The notes beneath the pieces were generated by a model that ran no database searches, was not told where the DNA came from, and worked only from the letters and a program-made list of their open reading frames with translations. The translations under genes were made by a program, and so were the position numbers. Below are positions 1 through 8,641 of a DNA stretch of 64,000 nt, in pieces; within the stretch, counting starts at the first letter, position 1, and each line of letters begins with the position of its first letter. The stretch spans positions 4,343,501 to 4,407,500 of the forward strand of contig NZ_AP014627.1 in NCBI RefSeq assembly GCF_001547895.1, in the 5' to 3' direction. This stretch comes from Pseudomonas sp. Os17 (lineage in GTDB: Bacteria > Pseudomonadota > Gammaproteobacteria > Pseudomonadales > Pseudomonadaceae).

Positions 1-741
1 CAGGCCCAACACCCCGCCCGGCACCAGGGCCATGGCTCCGGCGCTTTTCCTGATCTCGCCAAAGGGCGCGCGCAGGGCCACCGGCTGGCGCGCGGTGTCC
101 GCTTCGGCGTGGGCCGGGTAGGCCCACCAGCCGACGTTCTGTTCATTGACCAGCAGTTGCTGGGCGGCGTCGTCCACCTGGCAGAACTTGGCCTCCGGCG
201 GCAGCGGCAGGCCACGCACCCGTCGCGGCTCGGCGCTCAGTTGCGCGCCGTGGCCCACCAGCCACTGCTCGCCCTTGCCCTCCTCGCCCACCAGGAACAG
301 GAACAGGTTGCTGGCCTCGTCGCGGTACAGGCACAGGCCGTTGACCGGGAAGTCGCGGGGCGGCAGGTACAGCGGCTGGCCCCAATGCCGGGCCTTCGGG
401 TCGAGGCTCAGCAGCAGTGCCTGCTGGCGTTCATTGTCCAGGCTGGCCACCAGCAGTTGCTGGCCGGCGGCGCGGCTGTCCAGGCCGTTGAACGAGCCCT
501 TGAAGCGGGCCAGCTGGCGGCCCTGTTCATCCAGCAGCAACAGGCCTTCGCGCTCGCTGGCCAGCAGCCGGTCGGCGCCTGTGCCGGCGGGCACGAAGCC
601 CAGCCCGGTGACGCCCGGGGTCTGCTCGGCCCAGGGTTTGAGGGTCAGGCCCGGCACGCTGGGGGCGGCCTGGGCAGCACTGCTGGCCAGGCCAATGCAC
701 AGCGCCAGCAGGGTGGTTTTCGCGATCGATACAGTGCTCAT
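1..741 (-). CDS. Beta-propeller phytase, N-terminal part (cut by window edge)
   Basis: The frame opens at an ATG at 741 and stays open to base 1, giving the first 247 residues. Residues 1-25 form a signal peptide ending in a run of Ala (SSAAQA), so the product is exported. The body has the propeller phrases of the 3-phytase family (PF02333): GFVPAGTGADRLLASERE, and later NGLCLYRDEASNLFLFLVG followed by EQW. Such enzymes release phosphate from inositol hexakisphosphate using calcium. The gene starts 39 bases after the TonB-dependent receptor on the same strand, so the two are probably co-transcribed and would fall under the Pho box at 3378-3395. The catalytic region lies outside the window, so activity cannot be judged. 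Family assignment is from motif recall. Confidence 0.85.
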   Translation of the reverse strand, partial: MSTVSIAKTTLLALCIGLASSAAQAAPSVPGLTLKPWAEQTPGVTGLGFVPAGTGADRLLASEREGLLLLDEQGRQLARFKGSFNGLDSRAAGQQLLVASLDNERQQALLLSLDPKARHWGQPLYLPPRDFPVNGLCLYRDEASNLFLFLVGEEGKGEQWLVGHGAQLSAEPRRVRGLPLPPEAKFCQVDDAAQQLLVNEQNVGWWAYPAHAEADTARQPVALRAPFGEIRKSAGAMALVPGGVLGL

Positions 742-780
742 CACAATCCTTGGAGGTGCAGTCGGGCAGCGGCCCGGTAC

Positions 781-3303
781 TTAGAAATGGGTGAAGGTCA
801 GGCCGAGCTTGTAGGTCGGGCCGTATTCCTCGTACTGGGCGTTGTAGGAGCGGTTGCCGGTGTAGACGAAGTACGGCTGGTCGGTGAGGTTCTGCGCCTC
901 GAAGCTCAGTTGCAGGTTCTTGCTCAGGGAATACTTGGCGCTGAAATCGACGAAGGTCTGGGCGTCCACGTGCAGGTCGTGGGCCTTGTCGCCGATCGAG
1001 GCCAGCTCATAGAGGTAGGCCGACTTGTAGTTGGCCGACAGGCGCAGACTGAGCTTGTCGTCTTCCCAGCCGAGCATCAGGTTGCCCACGGTGTCCGACT
1101 GATTGGGCAGGTCGATGTCGCGCTTGCGGTTGACCCCGGCCTTCTGGTCGAAGCCTTCGATGCTCGCGCTGGAGCGGCTGAAGGTGCTGTTGGCGCCCAG
1201 CAGCAGGCCGTTCCACGGCGCCGGCAGCCAGTCGAACTTCTGCGAGTAGGCCAGCTCCAGGCCATACAGCTTGGCGCTGTCGCCGTTGGCGAAGGTGTGC
1301 GCCTCGGAGAACCCGCTCCAGGCGCCGGTGCCGGCCAGGTCGGTGTTGTAGACGAAGTTCTGGATGTACTTGTAGAACACGAAGGCCGAGACGCTGCCGG
1401 CGCGGCCCATGTAGTGCTCGATGCCCAGGTCCAGGTTGCTCGACTCCAGGGGCTTGAGGTCGGGGTTGCCGAAGGTCGCCTCGTCGCCGTCGATGACAAA
1501 GCCCGGGGCCAGCTGGCCGAAGGTCGGGCGCACCACGCTCTTGGTCCAGGCCGCGCGCAGTTGGGTGTTCTTGTCCAGCTGGTAGCGCGCGTGCAGCCCC
1601 GGCAGCCAGTGCTGGTAGCGGCGCTTGGTGTCGGTGGCGGTGAAGGCGCCGTCGGTGACCCCGGTGCCCTTGGCCTCGAACTCGGTGCCCTCGTAGCGCA
1701 GGCCGGCAATGAAGCGCCAGTCGTCGATGTCCAGGGTGTTCATGAAGTAGCCGGCGTTGATGTCTTCGCGGATCTTGAAGTCGTTGACCCGGGATTCTTC
1801 CTCGTCGTAGAAGGCCGCCGGATTCAGGCCGCCGATCAGTTGCTTGATGGCGCTGCCGCTGATGCCCGGGCCGAAGCGGCCCAGGGAATAGTCCACGCGG
1901 CCCTTCTGGAACTGCCCGAGGTTGAGCTGCTGGTCGGTGAAGCCCAGGGTGTCGAAGTCCTTGTAGACCCAGGCTTCCAGGTCGTTGTCCTTGTTGCGCC
2001 GACTGACTTTGCCACCGAACTTGAACTGCGCGGCGTAGCCACTGAGGTCATAGTCCCGGGCCAGGTCCAGGCGCAGGTTCTTCTCGGTGTCGGTGGTGTT
2101 CTGCTTTTCCCAGTCGACCTTGTCCAGGGTGAAGTTGGCCGCGTCAAAGAAGCCTGAGCCGATCACCGGGCGCGGCTTGCCATTGTCGTAGAAGCCGCTG
2201 TCGGAAAAGTCGCTGTTGCCCTTGAAGGTGGCCCCGGCGATATGCGCCGGGCTGTCTTCGCTGGAGCGGCTGTAGCCGGTCTGGCCGCTGAGGGTCCACA
2301 GGCCCAGCTGGCGCTCGCCGCCGAACACGTAGGACTGGATCTCCTGGGTTTCTTCGCGCTGCTTGAGCTTGCGCTTGGCCTCGGCGTCGCCGCGCTCCCC
2401 GGCCGCCAGCGGGTCGGCGAACTCGATGCTGGTGGAGTTGCGCGTCTCGCTGTCCTTGTAGCGGCTGTAGAGGGTACGCAGGTAGTAGCTGCTGCTGTCG
2501 TCGGGCTTGTAGTCGAAGTTCAGGCCGCCGCCGGCCCGCTCGCGGCTGATGGCGTAGTCGCGCTGCTCGAACTCCTGCAGCCTGGCGCCGCGCTCGAAGT
2601 CCCAGGCGCCGCCGGTCTCGACGTTGTCGGAGCCGAAATCGCGCTTCTGCCAGCTCAGGGCCGCGGCCACGCCGAAGTTGTCGATGCCGTCGCCGAGGCT
2701 GAAGCGGTTGCTCGCCGCGCCGGAGAATTTCGGGCTGGTCTGGCGGGTGTTCTGGTCGTAGCTGGCCTCGCTGCTGCCGCTGTAGAACAGGCCCTTGTGG
2801 TCGAAGGCCGAGAGGCTTTTCACGTCCACGGTGCCGCCCAGGGAGTTGGCGTCCATGTCCGGGGTCAGGGTCTTGATCACCGACAGCGACTGCACCAGCT
2901 CCGAGGGCAGCACATCCAGGGCCACGGCGCGGCGCGCGCTTTCCGGGGACGGCACCAGGGTGCCGTTGATGGTCACGCTGTTGAGGTCCGGGCCCAGGCC
3001 GCGGACGCTGACAAAGCGCCCTTCGCCCTGGTCGCGCTCGATGCTGATGCCCGGCAGGCGCTGCGCCGCTTCGGCGGCGTTCTGGTCCGGCAACTGGGCC
3101 ACGCCGTCGGCGTGTACCACGCTCTGGATGCTGTCCGAACGCCGTTGTTCCTTGAGCGCCTGATCGATGCTGGCCGCCTGGCCCACCACTTGGACGTGCT
3201 CGGTGGCGGCCGTTTCGGCGGCGCTCAAGCGTTCACTGGCGATGGCCATGGCCAGCGCGGTCAAGGTAAAGCTGACCAGCCCGGGACTGCTGCGCTTGTA
3301 CAT
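781..3303 (-). CDS. TonB-dependent outer-membrane receptor, phytase-linked
   Basis: An 840-residue protein of the TIGR01782-like (Xanthomonas/Caulobacter type) TonB-dependent receptors. Start chosen at the ATG at 3303 because GGAGG lies about 5 bases upstream; the longer open frame back to 3489 lacks a signal peptide at its start. Order seen: signal peptide (about residues 1-30, ending LSAAE), a TonB-box-like stretch (EHVQVVGQ), the plug with LPDQNAAEAAQRLPGISIE and VSVRGLGPDLNSVTING, then a long beta-barrel ending in FTHF with the usual terminal Phe. It would import a bound substrate across the outer membrane using TonB energy. Because a phytase follows directly, the substrate is likely phytate or an inositol phosphate; that is inference. 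No linked sigma/anti-sigma pair is visible. Confidence 0.92.
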   Translation of the reverse strand: MYKRSSPGLVSFTLTALAMAIASERLSAAETAATEHVQVVGQAASIDQALKEQRRSDSIQSVVHADGVAQLPDQNAAEAAQRLPGISIERDQGEGRFVSVRGLGPDLNSVTINGTLVPSPESARRAVALDVLPSELVQSLSVIKTLTPDMDANSLGGTVDVKSLSAFDHKGLFYSGSSEASYDQNTRQTSPKFSGAASNRFSLGDGIDNFGVAAALSWQKRDFGSDNVETGGAWDFERGARLQEFEQRDYAISRERAGGGLNFDYKPDDSSSYYLRTLYSRYKDSETRNSTSIEFADPLAAGERGDAEAKRKLKQREETQEIQSYVFGGERQLGLWTLSGQTGYSRSSEDSPAHIAGATFKGNSDFSDSGFYDNGKPRPVIGSGFFDAANFTLDKVDWEKQNTTDTEKNLRLDLARDYDLSGYAAQFKFGGKVSRRNKDNDLEAWVYKDFDTLGFTDQQLNLGQFQKGRVDYSLGRFGPGISGSAIKQLIGGLNPAAFYDEEESRVNDFKIREDINAGYFMNTLDIDDWRFIAGLRYEGTEFEAKGTGVTDGAFTATDTKRRYQHWLPGLHARYQLDKNTQLRAAWTKSVVRPTFGQLAPGFVIDGDEATFGNPDLKPLESSNLDLGIEHYMGRAGSVSAFVFYKYIQNFVYNTDLAGTGAWSGFSEAHTFANGDSAKLYGLELAYSQKFDWLPAPWNGLLLGANSTFSRSSASIEGFDQKAGVNRKRDIDLPNQSDTVGNLMLGWEDDKLSLRLSANYKSAYLYELASIGDKAHDLHVDAQTFVDFSAKYSLSKNLQLSFEAQNLTDQPYFVYTGNRSYNAQYEEYGPTYKLGLTFTHF

Positions 3304-3377
3304 GAGGTTCCTCCCCAAGAGTCCGCCAACGCCGGGCAAGGGGCCCGGCAACTGGGAGGGCACGCTAGGGTTGGCGA

Positions 3378-3395
3378 ATGACGGTTCTGTGACAG
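3378..3395 (-). promoter_or_regulatory. Pho box (PhoB binding site) upstream of receptor-phytase operon
   Basis: Read on the minus strand the site is CTGTCAC-AGAA-CCGTCAT: two 7-base PhoB half-sites with the standard 4-base spacer (11-base period), one mismatch in each half. It ends about 75 bases upstream of the receptor start codon, the expected position for an activator site. PhoB control fits an operon that scavenges organic phosphate. Confidence 0.8.
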
Positions 3396-3463
3396 GCCTG
3401 GTCGGCAGGTCGCCAAAACAGTCGTTTTCCCGGGTTTCGCCCCGGCAAATGAGCTGAATTGAC

Positions 3464-3600
3464 CCCTGCGGGAGCGGGCTTGCCCGCAAAAGCCATCACC
3501 CGTCGGGCGCAAGTCTTGCGGGCCCCTTCGCCGGCAAGCCGGCTCCTACACATCCGTGGCGCCCCCGCCGCCCCGTAGGAGTGGGCTTGCCCGCGAAGAG
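3464..3600. repeat. REP-type palindrome cluster
   Basis: Three copies of the Pseudomonas REP motif lie between the divergent receptor and GGDEF genes: gggagcgggcttgcccgc (about 3470-3487), an inverted gccggcaagccggctcctac (about 3531-3550) and gtaggagtgggcttgcccgc (about 3576-3595). Alternating orientation is typical of REP doublets. The rest of the 444-base gap holds the Pho box and the leader of the GGDEF gene; I see no gene there. Confidence 0.85.
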
Positions 3601-3747
3601 GCCCTCGAGGCGGCCCCGTCCAGCAAAAAAAAACGCCTGAACCCTGAGCTGATTCGACCCCTCGACGGTTTTTTCCGCTGTCACCCCACCGTCACAAACA
3701 TCTGCTGTGCTGGCGCCCTCTCACTCCTGGCAAAAAGGATCGCGGCC

Positions 3748-4662
3748 ATGTTCTGCGTGCTCAAACCCCACCGCTGGAAACTCGCCGTGCTGTTGCTGGC
3801 GGCCAATGCCGGGCTGTTGCTGCACCTGGCTTGCGGCAGCCTGAAATCGGTCAGCGAGTGGCAATGGCTGGACATCATCGGCGAAGGCGGCTCGGCGCTG
3901 CTGGCCCTGGTCTGGCTCGCACTGGTGCTCAAGAGCCGCCCCGCCGGCCGGGTCACCAACTACCTGGCCCTGGGCCTGAGCTGCATTTTCTTTTCCTGGT
4001 GGATCGACAGCCTCGACGAGTTCATCCGCCTGCCCGCCAGCATCACCTGGGACCACTGGCTGGAGTCCGGGCCGATGCCCATCGGCATGATCCTGCTGAC
4101 CATCGGCATCTACCACTGGCACCGCGAACAGCTGGCCATCAGCGCGCAGATGGAAAAGAAGGAACGGCTGTTTCGCGAGCACCGGCAGTTCGACAAGCTC
4201 ACGCCCCTGGCCGGCGCCGACTACCTCAAGCGCGAGCTGGCCGCCAGCCTGGAGGACAGTCGCCGCCAGCAGCAGCCGTTGTCGTTGCTGGCCCTGGACC
4301 TGGACCATTTCGCCGCGATCAACCAGCACTACGGCCACGCCGAAGGTGACGCGGTGCTGCAGGCCCTGAGCCATGTGCTGCTGCTCAACCTGCGGCGCCA
4401 GGACCTGCTGTGCCGGCTGGCCGGCGACCGCTTCGTGGTGCTCTTGCCCAACACCGGCGAGAGCCAGGCCCGGCTGCTGGCCCTGGAGCTGCAACAGGCG
4501 GTGCAGGGCCTGGCGCACAAGACCCGGCAACACGGCGAGCGCCTGTACCTGGCGGCCAGCACCGCGGTGGTGATGGCCCTGGAGGAAACCCCGGAGGTCC
4601 TGCTCAAACGCCTCAACCTGGCCCTGGCCCGGGCCAAGCAGCCCCTGGCAAAAACCGCCTGA
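3748..4662 (+). CDS. Membrane protein with degenerate GGDEF domain
   Basis: A 304-residue protein; start at 3748 because AAGGAT lies 8 bases upstream and the N-terminal membrane segment begins at once. About four hydrophobic segments span residues 10-125 (LAVLLLAANAGLLLHLA; LLALVWLALVL; YLALGLSCIFFSWW; MPIGMILLTIGIYHW), then a C-terminal GGDEF-type domain from about residue 140. The fold signatures are present (LALDLDHFAAINQHYGHAEGD), but the active-site loop reads AGDRF at residues 225-229, so the catalytic Glu is replaced by Arg. Diguanylate cyclase activity is therefore unlikely; a GTP-binding or regulatory role is possible. The AraC gene starts 9 bases downstream, so the two are probably one unit. 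Confidence 0.88.
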   Translation: MFCVLKPHRWKLAVLLLAANAGLLLHLACGSLKSVSEWQWLDIIGEGGSALLALVWLALVLKSRPAGRVTNYLALGLSCIFFSWWIDSLDEFIRLPASITWDHWLESGPMPIGMILLTIGIYHWHREQLAISAQMEKKERLFREHRQFDKLTPLAGADYLKRELAASLEDSRRQQQPLSLLALDLDHFAAINQHYGHAEGDAVLQALSHVLLLNLRRQDLLCRLAGDRFVVLLPNTGESQARLLALELQQAVQGLAHKTRQHGERLYLAASTAVVMALEETPEVLLKRLNLALARAKQPLAKTA

Positions 4663-4671
4663 GGCGCCGTC

Positions 4672-5709
4672 ATGACCGTGAAGACCTGCTGGTACGAAAG
4701 CGATACCCGGTTCATCCCCGGGCACTATCAACCGGCGACACTGATCGACCTGGCGCTGTCCCGGGACATCGACAGCCACCGCCTGCTGCGCGGCACCGGG
4801 CTATTCCACGAGGACATCCTGGCCGGACAGACCCGCCTCAGCCCGCAGCAGTTCCTGGCGCTGATCGGCAACAGCCGGCGCCTGCTGGACGCCGACGACA
4901 GCAGTTTCCTGTTCGGCCAGCGCCTGCTGCCCGGGCATTACGGCGCCGCCAGCCACGCCCTGCGCCATGCACAGAACCTGCAGCAGGCCCTGGACGCCCT
5001 GGTGCAGCAGCAGGCCCTGCTCAGCCCCCTGCTCAGCCCGCGCCTGGTGCTGGATGAACAGCATGCCTACTGCTACTGGCTGGACAGCTGCGGCGCCGGC
5101 GAGCACGGGCGCTTCCTGCTGGAGGCCAGCATGACCGCCCTGGTGGCCATGAGTCAGTGGCTCAGCGGCCAGCGCCTGCCCTGGGAATGCAGCTTCAGCC
5201 ACGGCGAGCCGCGCTATGTCGAGCAGTACTGGGTGCACCTGGGGGAACAGACCCAGTTCCGGCGGCCCCTGGACCTGATGCGCATCCCCCGGCAATACCT
5301 GACCCGGCCCTGGCCCGGGGCCTCGGCCACCGCCGGCCAGGTGGCGCGCCTGGAAGCCGACGAACACCTGCGCCAACTGGGTTTTTCCGGGAGTTTTCTC
5401 GATGCCCTGGACCGCTACCTGCAAGCCAACGTGCGGCATGCGCCGAGCCTGGAACAGACCGCCCAGGCCTTCGCCATGAGCCCGGCGACCCTCAAGCGCA
5501 AGTTGAGCAAGCACCACAGCGGCTACCAGCAGCAGGTGGACCGGGTGCGCAAGCAGGTGGCGCTGTACCTGTACCAGATCAGGGGCTGGAGCAACGAGGC
5601 GGTGGCCGAGTACCTGAACTTCAATGACCCGGCCAATTTCCGCCGCTCCTTCAAGCGCTGGACCGGCAGCACCCCGAGCCTGATCCGGCAGTTGCTGGGC
5701 AGCAGCTGA
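4672..5709 (+). CDS. AraC-family regulator with arabinose-binding-like N-terminal domain
   Basis: A 345-residue transcription factor. Residues 1-210 match the PF12625 type of N-terminal domain seen in OruR/ArgR-like and quorum-linked AraC proteins (DLALSRDIDSHRLLRGTGL; YGAASHALRHAQNLQQAL). The C-terminal 95 residues carry the two helix-turn-helix motifs, with SLEQTAQAFAMSPATLKRKL and the family signature SNEAVAEYLNFNDPANFRRS leading to FKRWTGSTPS. It starts 9 bases after the degenerate GGDEF gene, suggesting co-transcription and perhaps that the GGDEF protein feeds into its signal. The target is unknown; the downstream gapN gene is a candidate by position only. Confidence 0.92.
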   Translation: MTVKTCWYESDTRFIPGHYQPATLIDLALSRDIDSHRLLRGTGLFHEDILAGQTRLSPQQFLALIGNSRRLLDADDSSFLFGQRLLPGHYGAASHALRHAQNLQQALDALVQQQALLSPLLSPRLVLDEQHAYCYWLDSCGAGEHGRFLLEASMTALVAMSQWLSGQRLPWECSFSHGEPRYVEQYWVHLGEQTQFRRPLDLMRIPRQYLTRPWPGASATAGQVARLEADEHLRQLGFSGSFLDALDRYLQANVRHAPSLEQTAQAFAMSPATLKRKLSKHHSGYQQQVDRVRKQVALYLYQIRGWSNEAVAEYLNFNDPANFRRSFKRWTGSTPSLIRQLLGSS

Positions 5710-5849
5710 AACGTTTAATCTCGAACCGTGACCGCCTGCGCGCCGCCCGCAGAAACTGCTGAAGGCGCAGCCCATTCAGGCGTATAAACCTGGGAGCGAT
5801 GGCGTCACTGTCATCCGCGCCGCCGCCATTTCCAACACGGGGTAGAGTC

Positions 5850-7475
5850 ATGACCACAGCCAATGTCCTCACCAACCTGTTTCCCGCTGCCGCCGACATC
5901 CCCGAAGCCTATCGCCTGCCCGACCCGGTGGAGCAGCGCGACTACCTGGTGGACGGTGAACTGCGCACCTGGAGCGGCCCCCTGGCCCAGGTCCGCAGCC
6001 CGATCTACCTGAGCGGCGCCGACGGCGACCGGCAAGTGATCCTCGGCAGCACCCCGCTGCTGGACGCCGACACCGCCCTCACCGCCCTGGACGCCGCCGT
6101 GCGCGCCTACGACCGCGGCCAGGGCACCTGGCCGACGATGCGCGTGGCCGAGCGCATCCAGCACGTGGAAGCCTTCCTGGCGCGCATGCGCGAGCAGCGC
6201 ACGGCGGTGGTCAGGCTGCTGATGTGGGAAATCGGCAAGAACCTCAAGGACTCGGAGAAAGAGTTCGACCGCACCTGCGACTACATCGTCGACACCATCG
6301 GCGCGCTCAAGGAACTGGACCGGCGCTCCAGCCGCTTCGAACTGGAGCAGGACACCCTCGGCCAGATCCGCCGCGTGCCCCTGGGCGTGGCCCTGTGCAT
6401 GGGCCCCTACAACTACCCGCTGAACGAAACCTTCACCACCCTGATCCCGGCGCTGATCATGGGCAACACCGTGGTGTTCAAGCCGGCCAAGCTCGGCGTG
6501 CTGCTGATCCGCCCGCTGCTCGAAGCCTTCCGCGACAGCTTCCCGGCCGGGGTGATCAACGTCATCTACGGCAGCGGCCGCGAGACCGTCAGCGCGCTGA
6601 TGGCCAGCGGCAAGATCGACATCTTCGCCTTCATCGGCACCAACAAGGCCGCCAGTGACCTGAAGAAACTCCACCCCAAGCCGCACCGCCTGCGCGCGGC
6701 CTTGGGCCTGGATGCGAAGAACCCGGGGATCGTGCTGCCCGATGCCGACCTGGACAACGCGGTCAGCGAGGCCGTTACCGGCGCGCTGTCGTTCAACGGC
6801 CAGCGCTGCACCGCGCTGAAGATCCTGTTTGTCCACGAAGCCGTGGTCGAGCGCTTCATCGAACAGTTCAACGCCAAGCTCAAAGGCCTCAAGCCGGGCA
6901 TGCCCTGGGAGCCGGGGGTGGCCCTGACGCCGCTGCCAGAAAACACCAAGGTCGACTACCTGCACACCCTGGTGGCCGATGCCCAGGCCCACGGCGCCCA
7001 GGTGGTGAACCCCCATGGCGGCGAGTCGCGGGCGTCGTTCTTCTACCCGGCGGTGCTGTACCCGGTGACCCCGCAGATGCGCGTCTACCACGAGGAACAG
7101 TTCGGCCCGGTGGTGCCCATCGTGCCCTACCGCGACCTGGACACGGTGATCGACTACGTCCTGGAGTCGGACTTCGGCCAGCAACTGAGCCTGTTCGGCA
7201 GCGATCCGGCGGTGATCGGCCGGCTGGTGGACACCTTCGCCAACCAGGTCGGGCGGATCAACATCAACGCCCAGTGCCAGCGCGGCCCGGACACCTTCCC
7301 CTTCAACGGCCGCAAGAACTCCGCCGAGGGCACGCTGTCGGTGCATGATGCGTTGCGCACCTTCTCGATCCGCACCCTGGTGGCGACCAAGTTCCAGGAG
7401 CGCAACAAACAGCTGATCAGTGACATCATCCGCAACCGCGACTCCAGCTTCCTGACCACCGACTACATTTTCTAA
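5850..7475 (+). CDS. gapN: NADP-dependent glyceraldehyde-3-phosphate dehydrogenase, non-phosphorylating type (aldehyde dehydrogenase superfamily)
   Basis: A 541-residue aldehyde-dehydrogenase fold protein. The start at 5850 gives the family N-terminus (MTTANVLTNLFP); an in-frame start at 5799 would add a low-quality extension. The catalytic Cys is residue 320 in FNGQRCTALK. The general-base position, 34 residues earlier as in classical members, is Gly286 (GLDAKN instead of ELGGK), so the usual Glu is absent; I believe this is a trait of this GapN-like clade, but I cannot confirm it here. The predicted reaction is oxidation of glyceraldehyde 3-phosphate to 3-phosphoglycerate with NADP. The product has no export signal. 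A GC-rich hairpin follows at 7483-7516. The substrate is assigned by family resemblance. Confidence 0.75.
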   Translation: MTTANVLTNLFPAAADIPEAYRLPDPVEQRDYLVDGELRTWSGPLAQVRSPIYLSGADGDRQVILGSTPLLDADTALTALDAAVRAYDRGQGTWPTMRVAERIQHVEAFLARMREQRTAVVRLLMWEIGKNLKDSEKEFDRTCDYIVDTIGALKELDRRSSRFELEQDTLGQIRRVPLGVALCMGPYNYPLNETFTTLIPALIMGNTVVFKPAKLGVLLIRPLLEAFRDSFPAGVINVIYGSGRETVSALMASGKIDIFAFIGTNKAASDLKKLHPKPHRLRAALGLDAKNPGIVLPDADLDNAVSEAVTGALSFNGQRCTALKILFVHEAVVERFIEQFNAKLKGLKPGMPWEPGVALTPLPENTKVDYLHTLVADAQAHGAQVVNPHGGESRASFFYPAVLYPVTPQMRVYHEEQFGPVVPIVPYRDLDTVIDYVLESDFGQQLSLFGSDPAVIGRLVDTFANQVGRININAQCQRGPDTFPFNGRKNSAEGTLSVHDALRTFSIRTLVATKFQERNKQLISDIIRNRDSSFLTTDYIF

Positions 7476-7482
7476 AAGCGCC

Positions 7483-7516
7483 TGGCCGGGGCTCGCCACG
7501 CGGCGAGTCCCGGCCA
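7483..7516 (+). terminator. Strong GC hairpin after gapN
   Basis: A 15-base inverted repeat with one mismatch (tggccggggctcgcc / ggcgagtcccggcca) around a 4-base loop sits directly after the gapN stop codon. There is no T-run, so it may stabilise the 3' end rather than terminate efficiently. Confidence 0.5.
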
Positions 7517-7531
7517 CAGATCCTGCCACTC

Positions 7532-8638
7532 ATGCCACTGGGAGAAACCAGCCTGGGCCCGTTCAAGTTCCTGCCAAGCATCACCCTGCCCCCCTTGTTG
7601 CGCCGCCTGCTGCGTCCCGTGCTGGACCCGTACCGGCGCTACCGTCACGCCCGGCTGATCCACGCGGTGCGGGTCGCCCTCGGCCTGATCGCCACCATCC
7701 TCTTGACCACCGGCCTCAACCTGCCCCACGGCGAATGGGCCTCGGTGACCATGCTGGTGGTGATCGGCGGCCTGCAGCACCACGGCAACATCGGCAAGAA
7801 AGCCGCCGAGCGAGCCATCGGCACCCTGGTGGGCGCCGGGGTCGGCCTGGTGCTGGTGGTGCAGCAGGCGTACTTCGGCCAGCCCTGGCTGACCTACCTG
7901 GGGATGTCGGCGGTGTGCGGCTACTTTTCCTATCACGCCATCGGCAAGGGCGGCTACACCGCGCTGCTGGCGGCGATCACCGTGTTCATCGTCGCCGGCC
8001 ACGGCGACAACCAGGTCAGCGACGGCCTGTGGCGTGCGGTGGACATCCTCATCGGCATTGCCCTGGCCCTGGCGTTTTCCTTCGCCATTCCGCTGTACGC
8101 GGTGTACTCCTGGCGCTACAACCTGGCCAGCGCCCTGCGCGACTGCGCCCAGCTGTACGGGCGGATCGTCCAGGGCCAGTCGGTGACCGACGACGAACAC
8201 CTCAAGCTCCTGGGCCGGGTCAACGCCGCCATGCTGCAACTGCGTTCGCTGATGCCGTCGGTGTCCAAGGAAGTGCGGATTTCCATGACCGAGCTGGACG
8301 CCATCCAGCGCAATCTGCGGATGTGCATCAGCACCCTGGAGATCCTCGGCAACACCCGCCCCGATGCCGGCGACCGGCAGGCCATGGCGCAGATGCAACA
8401 GCTGCTCAAGGCCGAACACCGGCAGATTCGCGTGCAGCTGATCGGCATGGCCCGGGCCCTGCAATCGGGGGTTACCCAGCGCCTGGAAAAAGCCGTGGAA
8501 GGCAGCCCCGAGAACGCCCTGGAAGCGCCGGTGTATTCGGCCCTGGACGGCTACCGACTGCTCACCCGGCAGCTGGCGGCGACCCTGGGCGAGATGCGCC
8601 AGCGCCTGGGCAAGAGCGCCCGGCATTGGAAGATCTAG
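7532..8638 (+). CDS. FUSC-family inner-membrane protein
   Basis: A 368-residue protein resembling the fusaric-acid-resistance-like family (PF13515). About six hydrophobic segments fall between residues 45 and 200 (VALGLIATILLTTGL; WASVTMLVVIGGL; LVGAGVGLVLVV; GYTALLAAITVFIVAG; VDILIGIALALAFSFAIPL), followed by a long cytoplasmic helical region rich in Gln and Leu. The conserved early motif GEWASVTMLVVIGG and the KAAERAIGTLVGAGVG repeat-type segment support the call. Such proteins are linked to export of aromatic acids, but the substrate here is unknown. It follows gapN on the same strand after a hairpin, so it may have its own promoter. The start has no good ribosome binding site and could be a later ATG. 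Its stop lies only 3 bases before the MITE-like element's left CTAG. Confidence 0.85.
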   Translation: MPLGETSLGPFKFLPSITLPPLLRRLLRPVLDPYRRYRHARLIHAVRVALGLIATILLTTGLNLPHGEWASVTMLVVIGGLQHHGNIGKKAAERAIGTLVGAGVGLVLVVQQAYFGQPWLTYLGMSAVCGYFSYHAIGKGGYTALLAAITVFIVAGHGDNQVSDGLWRAVDILIGIALALAFSFAIPLYAVYSWRYNLASALRDCAQLYGRIVQGQSVTDDEHLKLLGRVNAAMLQLRSLMPSVSKEVRISMTELDAIQRNLRMCISTLEILGNTRPDAGDRQAMAQMQQLLKAEHRQIRVQLIGMARALQSGVTQRLEKAVEGSPENALEAPVYSALDGYRLLTRQLAATLGEMRQRLGKSARHWKI

Positions 8639-8641
8639 GCC

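Noticed and set aside
109..2157. Long open frame antisense to the TonB receptor (682 codons)
   Set aside because: It is the GC-rich shadow of the receptor; its translation is low complexity (Val, Ala, Gln, Gly) with no domain, whereas the minus strand has signal peptide, plug and barrel.
3261..3553. Alternative upstream start for the TonB receptor at 3489
   Set aside because: The added residues are encoded by REP and Pho-box DNA and would bury the signal peptide.
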